This document shows, piece by piece, positions 1 through 5,355 of a DNA stretch of 5,356 nt (the stretch's first letter is position 1; the number at the start of each line of letters is the position of its first letter). Both the position numbers and the translations under genes were made by a program. The stretch is taken from positions 1 to 5,356 of the forward strand of contig JAKONL010000197.1 in NCBI GenBank assembly GCA_022701965.1, written 5' to 3'. Below the pieces are notes generated by a model. The model saw nothing but the letters and a program-made list of their open reading frames with translations. It was not told the origin of the DNA and searched no databases. Source of the stretch: Burkholderiaceae bacterium. Lineage in GTDB: Bacteria; Pseudomonadota; Gammaproteobacteria; Burkholderiales; Burkholderiaceae.

Positions 1-1
1 C

Positions 2-499
2 GTCCTTGGACTGGATGTTGACGGCGGTCGCGGCCAGCTTCGACACGAAGTCGTCGCCCCCCTTCATCTCCTTGACGGCCAGCTTGATCGCCTGCGTGTC
101 GTTCTTCAGGCCCAGCGCCTTGGCGTAGGCGGCGGCAGTGCCGAAACCGGCGATGCCGTAATGCGTCATGCGCTGGTACTGGGCGATGATCACGGCGTCG
201 AGAACCGGACCCTTCTTGGGCGCTTCTTCGGTGGTGTGCTTGACGGCCTCCGCCACCAGGCCCTGCATGCCCTTGCAGTGCTCCTTCGAGACTTTCTCGC
301 CCTGGGCAGCGATCAGTTCCTTGAGCATGCCGGTGTGCTTGGTAATGCCTTCGTGCGCCTTCAGCAGGCTTTCCTTGAGTTCCTTGTCTGCAGCCTTCGG
401 TGTGATCTTCTTGATGCAGCGGAGCATCTGATCGTTCGCGGACCAGAGGTCCTTGAGTTCGTCGATGTAGAGGTCTTTGAGGTCTTCGGGTGCGGACAT
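2..499 (-). CDS. Ferritin-like DUF892 (YciE/YciF family) protein, 3' end cut by window edge
   Basis: An open frame starts with ATG at 499-497 and stays open for 166 codons to the left edge; its stop lies outside the window. The start is supported by an AAAGGA ribosome site at 511-506. The product is a predicted soluble, mostly helical four-helix-bundle protein. Similarity to the YciE/YciF (DUF892) family is seen in the N-terminal DLYIDELKDLWSAN (residues 9-22), the HEGITKH segment (49-55), CKGMQGLVAE (75-84), and THYGIAGFGTAAAYA (112-126) followed by KEMKGGDD (143-150). Family members are about 165-170 residues, so only a few residues should be missing. The family is ferritin-like and is linked to stress responses; its biochemical role is poorly defined. 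Oddity: the usual HYE in the third helix is HYG here (Gly115), so one expected metal ligand is absent, while Glu14, Glu50, His55, Glu84, Glu144 and Asp149 remain. Family assignment is confident; ferroxidase activity is doubtful. Confidence 0.88.
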   Translation of the reverse strand, partial: MSAPEDLKDLYIDELKDLWSANDQMLRCIKKITPKAADKELKESLLKAHEGITKHTGMLKELIAAQGEKVSKEHCKGMQGLVAEAVKHTTEEAPKKGPVLDAVIIAQYQRMTHYGIAGFGTAAAYAKALGLKNDTQAIKLAVKEMKGGDDFVSKLAATAVNIQSKD

Positions 500-505
500 G
501 GTTTT

Positions 506-511
506 TCCTTT
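506..511 (-). promoter_or_regulatory. Ribosome binding site of the DUF892 gene
   Basis: On the minus strand AAAGGA lies six bases upstream of the ATG at 499-497. It is a good Shine-Dalgarno match and fixes the start of the ferritin-like gene. Confidence 0.75.
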
Positions 512-561
512 GATATCCAGTCATCCTGCATGTATTTGTTAACAGTCGACGTATCTTCTTT

Positions 562-595
562 CGCCAGCGCGGCTGTAGGCAAATCTGCCCTGGCG
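562..595. repeat. Imperfect inverted repeat upstream of mntH
   Basis: CGCCAG at 562-567 is the exact reverse complement of CTGGCG at 590-595. Inside it, GGCA (578-581) and TGCC (586-589) form a second four-base stem with loop AATC. As RNA this would be a modest interrupted hairpin; as DNA it could be an operator. There is no following T run, so it is not a Rho-independent terminator. Function is unknown and chance is possible in GC-rich DNA. Confidence 0.3.
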
Positions 596-637
596 CGGAA
601 CCGAAGCCGTGCGGCGGCAGGCGGCGTCCGACCTCCC

Positions 638-643
638 TAAGAT
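638..643 (+). promoter_or_regulatory. Possible -10 element of a leaderless mntH transcript
   Basis: TAAGAT matches the sigma-70 -10 consensus at four of six positions and ends seven bases before the ATG at 651. That spacing would put the transcription start at or next to the A of the start codon. No good -35 hexamer is visible 16-18 bases upstream (that region reads GCGGCGGCAG). The call rests on spacing and on the absence of a Shine-Dalgarno sequence before mntH, so it is tentative. Confidence 0.3.
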
Positions 644-650
644 CGCGGCC

Positions 651-1976
651 ATGTTTTCGCTGCCCCGCACCGCCACCGCGCCGTTCTGTCCATCGGAAGT
701 CCAGGGCAGCGTCGTCGTCGAACCGTCGCTCCCGTTCCATCGCAAGCTCTGGCGCTATGCCGGACCGGGCCTGCTGGTGTCGGTCGGCTACATGGACCCC
801 GGCAACTGGGCCACCGACATCGAAGCCGGCTCCCGCTTCGGCTATGGACTGCTCTTCGTCGTGCTGTTCGCGAGCCTCGCGGCGATGCTGCTGCAGACGC
901 TGTGCGTGCGCCTGGGCCTGGTCGCGCAGAAGGATCTGGCACGGCTGTGCCGCGAGCGCTATTCGCCCGGCGTCAACCGCTTCCTGTGGCTGGGCGCGGA
1001 GCTGGCCATCGTGGCCTGCGACCTAGCCGAGGTGCTGGGCAGCGCGCTGGCGCTGCATCTGCTCTTCGGCGTCTCGGTCACCACCGGCATCGCCATCACG
1101 GCCTTCGACACCCTTCTCGTGCTGGGCCTGCAGGGCGCGGGCTTCCGCCGTGTCGAGGCCATCGTGCTCGGGCTGGTGACGACCATCGCGGCGTGCTTCG
1201 CCGTCGAGCTGGCGATGTCGCAGCCCAACTGGTTCGGCGTCGCGATGGGCTTCGCGCCGAGCCTGGAGCGCCTGCAGCAGCCCGGCGCGCTGTACCTGGC
1301 CATCGGCATCGTCGGCGCGACCGTGATGCCGCACAACCTGTACCTGCATTCGTCGATCGTGCGCACGCGCCTGTTCGCCGACACCGACGCCGCGCGGCGC
1401 GAGGCGATCCGCTTCTGCAGCTGGGACGCGATCGTCTCGCTCACGCTCGCGCTGCTGGTCAACGCGGCGATCATGGTGCTCGCGGCCAGCGCCTTCCACG
1501 CCGGCGGCTATCGCGAGGTCGCCAGCATCGAGGACGCCTACCACCTGATCGAGCCGCTGGTCGGCAGCGCGCTGGCGGCCACGCTGTTCGGCATCGCGCT
1601 GCTGGCGTCGGGCCAGAGTTCCACCTTCACCGGCACGATCGCCGGGCAGATCGTGATGGAGGGGTTCCTCGACATGAAGATCCCCTGCTGGCAGCGCCGC
1701 CTCATCACGCGCGCGCTGGCGCTCGGCCCGGCCTTCCTCGGCGTGTGGTGGCTGGGCGACGGCGGGATCGGCAAGATGCTGGTGCTCAGCCAGGTGGTGC
1801 TGAGCTTCCAGCTGCCGTTCGCGATCTGGCCTCTGGTGCGCTTCACGAGCGACCGGCAACTGATGGGCGTGTTCGCCAACGGCCGGGCGACCCGGGTGAC
1901 GGTGTGGCTGCTGTTCGCCGCGATCGCGGCGGCGAACGTCTGGCTGGTGGGGTCGATGCTGGGCGGCGGCGCGTAG
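651..1976 (+). CDS. mntH: Nramp-family proton-coupled Mn2+/divalent metal transporter MntH
   Basis: This encodes a 441-residue polytopic inner-membrane protein of the Nramp (SLC11) family, which imports Mn2+ (and less well Fe2+) together with protons. The family's metal-binding motifs are intact: DPGN at residues 49-52 in the first core helix (context GYMDPGNWATD) and MPH at 226-228 in the sixth (context VMPHNLYLHSS). DLAEVLGSALAL (124-135) and the GQSSTFTGTIAGQIVMEG stretch later in the chain are also characteristic. Many hydrophobic segments follow one another across the chain, as expected for about 11 membrane helices. The length is slightly above the E. coli protein (412), from an N-terminal extension of some 30 residues before the first conserved helix. 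The ATG at 651 is preferred. An in-frame GTG at 609 would add 14 residues; neither has a strong ribosome site. It is divergent from the DUF892 gene and converges on the LysR gene three bases away. Confidence 0.93.
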   Translation: MFSLPRTATAPFCPSEVQGSVVVEPSLPFHRKLWRYAGPGLLVSVGYMDPGNWATDIEAGSRFGYGLLFVVLFASLAAMLLQTLCVRLGLVAQKDLARLCRERYSPGVNRFLWLGAELAIVACDLAEVLGSALALHLLFGVSVTTGIAITAFDTLLVLGLQGAGFRRVEAIVLGLVTTIAACFAVELAMSQPNWFGVAMGFAPSLERLQQPGALYLAIGIVGATVMPHNLYLHSSIVRTRLFADTDAARREAIRFCSWDAIVSLTLALLVNAAIMVLAASAFHAGGYREVASIEDAYHLIEPLVGSALAATLFGIALLASGQSSTFTGTIAGQIVMEGFLDMKIPCWQRRLITRALALGPAFLGVWWLGDGGIGKMLVLSQVVLSFQLPFAIWPLVRFTSDRQLMGVFANGRATRVTVWLLFAAIAAANVWLVGSMLGGGA

Positions 1977-1979
1977 CGC

Positions 1980-2894
1980 TCAGGCGGCCATCTCCGCCGC
2001 CGCGAAGTCCACGAAGGCCCGCACCCGCGCCGAGCGCTGGTGGCGCTGCGGCCAGACCGCGTAGATGTCGGCGTCGGGCGTGCGGTAGGCGGCCAGCACC
2101 GGCACCAGCCGGCCGCTGCGCAGGTAGCGCGCGATGTCCCATTCGGCGCGCATCAGGATGCCGTGGCCGTCGAGCGCCCAGTTCACCGCGATCTCGCCGT
2201 CGTTGGTGCTCAGCGTGCCACGCGTCCTGATGCTCTCGGTGCGCTGCGCCGCGCCGCGTCCGGACGTCAGGCGCCACACGCCGTAGGCCTCGTCGCCCTG
2301 GCGGATGCCGATGCACGAATGCCGCGCGAGGTCCTGCGGCGCCCTCGGCGTGCCGGCGCGGGCCAGGTAGGCCGGCGACGCGCACAGCAGCCGCCGGTTC
2401 GACGCGATGCGTTGCGCGATCACGCGCGCGTCGGGCGGCGCGCCGAAGCGGATGCAGACGTCGAAGGCCTCGTCGGCCAGCGCCGGCGGGTTGACCGACA
2501 GCTGCAGCTGCACCTCGACCTGCGGATGCCGGCGCGCGAACTTCGAGATCAGCGGCGCGACGTGGCTGCGCCCGAAGCCCAGCGTCGCGTTCACGCGCAG
2601 CAGGCCGCGCGGCTCGGCCTTCGCCTCGCCGAGCAGCTGGGTCAGGTCGTCGATCTCCGCGAGGATGCGGCGCGCGTGCTCGACGTACAGCTCGCCCTCG
2701 GGCGTGAGGCTCATGCGGCGCGTGGTGCGGTTGACCAGCGCCACGCCGAGCCGCGTCTCCATCTGCGCGAGCCGCTTGCTCACGGCCGGCGTGCTGATGC
2801 CGAGTTCCCGGCCCGCGGCGCTCAGGCTGCCGCAGGCCGCGAGCGTCGAGAAGAAGCCGAATTCGGCCGGCTGGATGGGCGTGGTCGTCGCCAT
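1980..2894 (-). CDS. LysR-type transcriptional regulator, divergent from the tartrate/D-malate dehydrogenase operon
   Basis: A 304-residue LysR-family DNA-binding regulator. The N-terminal winged helix-turn-helix is clear at residues about 10-67: FFSTLAACGSLSAAGRELG, then ISTPAVSKRLAQMETRLGV and NRTTRRMSLTPEG. A linker helix and the effector-binding domain (about 93-295) follow, beginning GLLRVNATLGFGRSHVAPL. The sequence resembles the subgroup containing DmlR (activator of D-malate dehydrogenase dmlA in E. coli) and the TtuA type of tartrate regulator. The divergent neighbour is a dehydrogenase of exactly that kind, so it probably responds to tartrate, D-malate or a related acid and activates 3002-5081; this is inference. 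The ATG at 2894-2892 is the only start after an in-frame upstream TAA. It has no visible Shine-Dalgarno sequence, and a LysR box lies just upstream, which fits autoregulation. Confidence 0.92.
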   Translation of the reverse strand: MATTTPIQPAEFGFFSTLAACGSLSAAGRELGISTPAVSKRLAQMETRLGVALVNRTTRRMSLTPEGELYVEHARRILAEIDDLTQLLGEAKAEPRGLLRVNATLGFGRSHVAPLISKFARRHPQVEVQLQLSVNPPALADEAFDVCIRFGAPPDARVIAQRIASNRRLLCASPAYLARAGTPRAPQDLARHSCIGIRQGDEAYGVWRLTSGRGAAQRTESIRTRGTLSTNDGEIAVNWALDGHGILMRAEWDIARYLRSGRLVPVLAAYRTPDADIYAVWPQRHQRSARVRAFVDFAAAEMAA

Positions 2895-2900
2895 GGGATT

Positions 2901-2917
2901 GTTGAACGCAGGTTAAC
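2901..2917. promoter_or_regulatory. Candidate LysR recognition box (T-N11-A dyad)
   Basis: GTTGAACGCAGGTTAAC has matching ends GTT/AAC around 11 bases and partial inner symmetry. It fits the T-N11-A form of LysR-family operators and lies in the expected place between a LysR gene and its likely target. Its centre (2909) is about 64 bases upstream of the start predicted from the -10 element at 2961-2966. It also sits 7-23 bases upstream of the LysR start codon, so binding could block the regulator's own expression. Confidence 0.55.
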
Positions 2918-2935
2918 GATGGATTGCCTTCGACC

Positions 2936-2951
2936 GCGATTCGGAGATCGC
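2936..2951. promoter_or_regulatory. Second inverted repeat, possible LysR activation site
   Basis: GCGAT (2936-2940) and ATCGC (2947-2951) form a perfect five-base inverted repeat with a six-base spacer. The repeat overlaps the expected -35 position of the dehydrogenase promoter. It does not match the upstream dyad in sequence, as activation sites of LysR proteins often do not. It could instead be a binding site for another protein, or chance. Confidence 0.35.
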
Positions 2952-2960
2952 TCCAGATCC

Positions 2961-2966
2961 TACAGT
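2961..2966 (+). promoter_or_regulatory. Candidate -10 element of the dehydrogenase operon
   Basis: TACAGT matches TATAAT at four of six positions and lies 35 bases before the ATG at 3002. No good -35 partner exists, in keeping with a promoter needing the LysR activator. Predicted transcription start is near 2973, giving a leader of about 29 bases that contains the ribosome site. Confidence 0.35.
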
Positions 2967-2987
2967 GCCTCCTTCGTTCGACCACCC

Positions 2988-2992
2988 AGGAG
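2988..2992 (+). promoter_or_regulatory. Ribosome binding site of the dehydrogenase gene
   Basis: AGGAG lies nine bases before the ATG at 3002. It decides the start against an in-frame upstream ATG at 2924, which would add 26 non-conserved residues and run through the operator region. Confidence 0.8.
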
Positions 2993-3001
2993 ACATCCAC
3001 C

Positions 3002-4072
3002 ATGAGTACCTACCGCATCGCGACCATTCCCGGAGACGGCATCGGCAAGGAAGTGATCCCCGCCGGCCGCGAGGTCATGCAGGCGCTTTCGGCCGCGTCG
3101 GGCGGCAGCCTGAAGTTCGAGTTCGAGGACTTCGGCTGGGGCGGCGACTGGTATCGCGCGCACGGCGAGATGATGCCGGCCGACGGCCTGGACGCGCTGC
3201 GCGACAAGGATGCGATCCTGTTCGGCTCGGCCGGCGACCCGCACATCCCCGACCACATCACGCTCTGGGGCCTGCGCCTGAAGATCTGCCAGGGCTTCGA
3301 CCAGTACGCCAACGTGCGGCCGACCCGCATCCTGCCGGGCATCGACGGCCCGCTCAAGCGCTGCACGCCCGAGCAGCTCGACTGGGTCATCGTGCGCGAG
3401 AACTCCGAGGGCGAATACGCCGGCGTCGGCGGCCGCGTGCACCAGGGCCATCCGATCGAGGCCGCGACCGACGTCAGCATGATGACGCGCGCGGGCGTCG
3501 AACGCATCATGCGGTTCGCCTTCCGTCTCGCGCAGTCGCGGCCGCGCAAGCTGCTCACGGTGGTCACCAAGAGCAACGCGCAGCGCCACGCGATGGTGAT
3601 GTGGGACGAGATCGCGGTGCAGATTTCCAAGGAGTTCCCGGACGTGACCTGGGACAAGGAACTGGTCGACGCCGCCACCGCGCGCATGGTCAACCGCCCG
3701 GCCACGCTCGACACGCTGGTCGCGACCAACCTGCATGCCGACATCCTGAGCGACCTCGCCGCCGCGCTGGCCGGCAGCCTGGGCATCGCGCCGACCGGCA
3801 ACATCGATCCGGAGCGCCGCTATCCGTCGATGTTCGAGCCGATCCACGGTTCGGCCTTCGACATCATGGGCAAGGGGCTGGCGAACCCGGTGGGCACCTT
3901 CTGGTCGGTCGTGATGCTGCTGGAGCACCTGGGCGAACACGAGGCCGCGGCCCGCGTGATGCGTGCCGTCGAGCACGTGACGTCGAACCCGGCGCTGCAC
4001 ACCGGCGACCTCGGCGGCCAGGCGACGACCGAGCAGGTCACGCGCGCGGTCTGCGCGCACATCGGCGGCTGA
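3002..4072 (+). CDS. ttuC: Tartrate dehydrogenase / D-malate dehydrogenase-type beta-decarboxylating enzyme
   Basis: A 356-residue cytoplasmic enzyme of the isocitrate/isopropylmalate dehydrogenase family. Family members of this type use NAD+ and a divalent metal to oxidise tartrate or to oxidatively decarboxylate D-malate to pyruvate; the DmlA and TtuC proteins are of about this length. Conserved features: IPGDGIGKEVIPA at residues 9-21; the substrate arginines in NVRPTR (104-109) and RENSEGEY (132-139, catalytic Tyr139); catalytic Lys190 in VTKSNA; metal-binding Asp223 in ELVDAA; and Asp247 and Asp251 in the signature NLHADILSDLAAALAG (243-258). EPIHGSAFDIMGKGLANP further on matches the NAD-binding part. 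The HADILSD form of the signature points to the tartrate/malate branch and not to leucine-pathway LeuB. Exact substrate cannot be read from sequence. It heads a probable operon with the Bug gene 31 bases downstream and is divergent from a LysR regulator. Confidence 0.9.
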   Translation: MSTYRIATIPGDGIGKEVIPAGREVMQALSAASGGSLKFEFEDFGWGGDWYRAHGEMMPADGLDALRDKDAILFGSAGDPHIPDHITLWGLRLKICQGFDQYANVRPTRILPGIDGPLKRCTPEQLDWVIVRENSEGEYAGVGGRVHQGHPIEAATDVSMMTRAGVERIMRFAFRLAQSRPRKLLTVVTKSNAQRHAMVMWDEIAVQISKEFPDVTWDKELVDAATARMVNRPATLDTLVATNLHADILSDLAAALAGSLGIAPTGNIDPERRYPSMFEPIHGSAFDIMGKGLANPVGTFWSVVMLLEHLGEHEAAARVMRAVEHVTSNPALHTGDLGGQATTEQVTRAVCAHIGG

Positions 4073-4091
4073 GCCGAGCCACAAGAAGAAC

Positions 4092-4096
4092 GGAGA
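4092..4096 (+). promoter_or_regulatory. Ribosome binding site of the Bug-family gene
   Basis: GGAGA lies seven bases before the ATG at 4104, within the 31-base gap after the dehydrogenase stop. The gap holds no terminator-like hairpin, which supports co-transcription of the two genes. Confidence 0.75.
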
Positions 4097-4103
4097 CAAG
4101 ACG

Positions 4104-5081
4104 ATGACGAATTCCTATGCCGTGAAAGCCTGTCTGATGGCCGTGGGGCTCGGCGCCGCAGCGCTCGTCGGTGCACAGCCCGCATGGCCGACGCGCCCGA
4201 TCAGCCTCGTCGTGCCGTTCCCGGCCGGCGGCACCACCGATGTGCTGGCGCGCGCGCTGGCCGAGAAGCTGGCGCAGCGCCTGGGCCAGCCGGTCGTGGT
4301 CGAGAGCAGGCCCGGCGCCGGCGCCACGCTCGGCGCCGACCATGTCGCCAAGGCCAAACCGGACGGCTACACGCTGCTGATGGGCGCGGTGCACCACACC
4401 ATCGCGACCAGCGTCTACAGGAAGCTGCCCTACGACTTCCAGAAGGACCTGGCGCCGATCACGCTGGTGGCGATGGTGCCCAACGTGCTGGTCGTGAACG
4501 CCGCGCTGACGCCGGCGAAGAACGTCGCCGAACTGGTCGCGCTGGCCAAGGCCGCGCCGGAGAAGCTGGCCTATGGGTCGAACGGCAACGGCACGGCACA
4601 GCACCTGATCGGCACGCAGTTCCAGGCCAGCACCGGCACCACGCTGCTGCACGTGCCCTACAAGGGCAGCGGGCCGCTGACCACCGACCTGCTCGGCGGC
4701 CAGATCGCCCTGTCGTTCGACACCATCACGCCCGTCCTGCAGCACATCAAGGGAGGCAAGCTGCGCCCGCTCGCGGTGACGACGGCCAGGCGCTCGTCGG
4801 TGCTGCCTGACGTGCCGACGCTTCAGGAGGCGGGGCTCAAGGACTTCGACATCGGCACCTGGTTCGGCGTGCTGGCGCCGGCCGCGACCCCGAAGGACGT
4901 GCTTTCGCGGTTGAGCGGCGAGATGGCGGCGATCGTCGCCTCGCCGGACTTCGCCCAGCGCATGGAGGCCATCGGCGCCGAGCCGATCGGCGGCACGCCC
5001 GACCAGATGGCCAGGCGCATCGACGACGAGACCGTCAAGTTCGCGAAGCTGGTGAAGGACGGCAAGGTCTCGGTCGACTGA
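4104..5081 (+). CDS. Bug-family (TctC-type) periplasmic solute-binding protein
   Basis: A 325-residue secreted binding protein of the Bug family, the extracytoplasmic component of tripartite tricarboxylate transporters. A signal peptide covers about residues 1-24, with Lys8, a hydrophobic core and likely cleavage after VGA before QPAWP. The mature protein begins with the family hallmark WPTRPISLVVPFPAGGTTD (28-46). Further hallmarks are VVVESRPGAGATLGADHVAK, PDGYTLLMG, LAYGSNGNGTAQHL, HVPYKGSGP and VPTLQEAG. Length and motif order are normal for the family. Such proteins bind carboxylic acids and other small polar compounds; the ligand here is unknown. Its place directly behind a tartrate/D-malate-type dehydrogenase suggests a C4 dicarboxylate, by inference. 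No TctA or TctB membrane gene lies in the window, so it is an orphan receptor here, as is common in Burkholderiales. It converges on the next gene with 19 bases between stops. Confidence 0.92.
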   Translation: MTNSYAVKACLMAVGLGAAALVGAQPAWPTRPISLVVPFPAGGTTDVLARALAEKLAQRLGQPVVVESRPGAGATLGADHVAKAKPDGYTLLMGAVHHTIATSVYRKLPYDFQKDLAPITLVAMVPNVLVVNAALTPAKNVAELVALAKAAPEKLAYGSNGNGTAQHLIGTQFQASTGTTLLHVPYKGSGPLTTDLLGGQIALSFDTITPVLQHIKGGKLRPLAVTTARRSSVLPDVPTLQEAGLKDFDIGTWFGVLAPAATPKDVLSRLSGEMAAIVASPDFAQRMEAIGAEPIGGTPDQMARRIDDETVKFAKLVKDGKVSVD

Positions 5082-5117
5082 CCGGGCCTCGCCGACCGCG
5101 TCACTTGCCGAGCTCGG
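5071..5117. repeat. Small hairpin and palindrome at the convergent gene junction
   Basis: CGGTC (5071-5075) and GACCG (5080-5084) form a five-base stem with loop GACT across the stop codon of the Bug gene. A perfect ten-base palindrome, CCGAGCTCGG, lies at 5108-5117 inside the end of the opposite gene. Neither is followed by a T run, so they are not classical intrinsic terminators. They are the only structures seen in the 19-base gap and its edges where both transcripts must end. Confidence 0.25.
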
Positions 5118-5355
5118 TCAAGGCGGCCGGCTTGATCTTGCCGCCCTCGACTGTCGCCACCACCGGATTCAGGAGGGTGCCGCCGACCGCGTCGATGCCC
5201 TTGAAGTCGCCCGCGTTGGTTTCCTTGGGCAGCTGCGCCAGCGCGTCGCCGATCTTCGCGCGGATGGCGGCCGCATCGGTGGTCGTGCCGGCCAGCTTCA
5301 TCGCGCCGGCCAGCGCGTGCGTCAGCGTGTAGTTGTAGGAGGATTCGGTGGTCGG
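5101..5355 (-). CDS. Probable ABC transporter substrate-binding protein (Leu/Ile/Val-type), C-terminal part
   Basis: The frame enters from the right edge and ends with TGA at 5103-5101, giving 84 C-terminal residues; the start is outside the window. The visible part reads SSYNYTLTHALAGAMKLAG, then TTTDAAAIRAKIGDALAQLP, FKGIDAVGGTLLNPVV and VEGGKIKPAAL. A YNY...AMKLAG...D...IR helix followed by a glycine-rich loop and a closing strand ending in GGKI resembles the C-terminus of periplasmic binding proteins of the branched-chain amino acid type (Peripla_BP_6). Signal peptide and ligand site are not visible, so the ligand cannot be proposed. Codon use is like that of the neighbours. An internal ATG at 5301 is not a credible start because the frame stays open and conserved-looking upstream of it. 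Confidence 0.62.
   Translation of the reverse strand, partial: PTTESSYNYTLTHALAGAMKLAGTTTDAAAIRAKIGDALAQLPKETNAGDFKGIDAVGGTLLNPVVATVEGGKIKPAALTELGK

Larger units (their letters stand above)
500..650. promoter_or_regulatory. Divergent intergenic region between the DUF892 gene and mntH
   Basis: This stretch separates two divergent genes and must hold both promoters unless the mntH promoter lies inside its neighbour. The part nearest the DUF892 gene (about 500-560) is clearly AT-richer than the flanking genes and contains the small palindromes GTTAAC (538-543) and GTCGAC (545-550). An imperfect inverted repeat follows at 562-595. I see no convincing paired -35/-10 for the DUF892 gene, no obvious Fur or MntR operator, and no recognisable manganese riboswitch (yybP-ykoY type). 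Close to mntH, TAAGAT at 638-643 is a possible -10 element. Confidence 0.5.
2895..3001. promoter_or_regulatory. Divergent promoter/operator region of the LysR and dehydrogenase genes
   Basis: This 107-base region lies between the LysR start and the dehydrogenase start. It contains a T-N11-A dyad (2901-2917), a second inverted repeat (2936-2951), a candidate -10 element TACAGT (2961-2966; four of six to consensus) and the dehydrogenase ribosome site. The -35 position of that promoter is poor (GATTCG at 2938-2943), as expected for an activator-dependent promoter. The spacing matches the classic LysR layout, with a recognition site near -65 and an activation site near -30 to -35 relative to an estimated start near 2973. 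Confidence 0.6.

Noticed and set aside
510..538. TTGATA (510-515) with TATTTG (533-538), 17-base spacing, as a sigma-70 promoter reading toward mntH
   Set aside because: The -35 is good but the -10 matches only three of six positions. It overlaps the leader of the opposing gene, so I could not support it over the TAAGAT alternative.
597..631. GGAACC (597-602) and CGTCCGA (625-631) as an ECF-sigma promoter
   Set aside because: The spacer is 22 bases, too long for the usual spacing of about 16 bases between ECF -35 and -10 elements.
161..640. Plus-strand open frame of 159 codons antisense to the DUF892 gene
   Set aside because: The opposite strand carries a recognisable DUF892 protein with a good ribosome site; the antisense product has no recognisable feature and runs into the intergenic region.
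902..2230. Long plus-strand open frame of 442 codons overlapping mntH in another frame
   Set aside because: Its translation is rich in Arg, Ala, Gly and Pro with no family motifs, typical of a GC-rich shadow frame, and it runs over two well-supported genes.
2924..3001. Upstream in-frame ATG at 2924 as the dehydrogenase start
   Set aside because: The extra 26 residues lack family conservation and cross the operator and candidate -10. The ATG at 3002 has a strong ribosome site and gives the family's normal length and N-terminus.
1843..3003. Long minus-strand open frame of 386 codons over the LysR gene
   Set aside because: It overlaps the clear LysR gene in a different frame on the same strand, and its composition is Arg/Ala-rich without recognisable domains.
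2040..3005. Plus-strand open frame of 321 codons antisense to the LysR gene
   Set aside because: It is a shadow of the LysR coding sequence; the translation is Arg/Ala/Gln-rich and matches no family I know.
2960..4107. Open frames of about 380 codons on both strands overlapping the dehydrogenase gene
   Set aside because: Both are low-information Arg/Ala/His-rich translations forced by GC-biased third positions of the real gene, with no good start context.
2..5355. Mobile element, CRISPR, toxin-antitoxin, phage defence or RNA genes
   Set aside because: I found no terminal repeats, transposase or integrase frames, regularly spaced repeats, tRNA-like cloverleafs or small paired genes. Codon use looks uniform across the window, apart from the AT-richer intergenic stretch at about 500-560.
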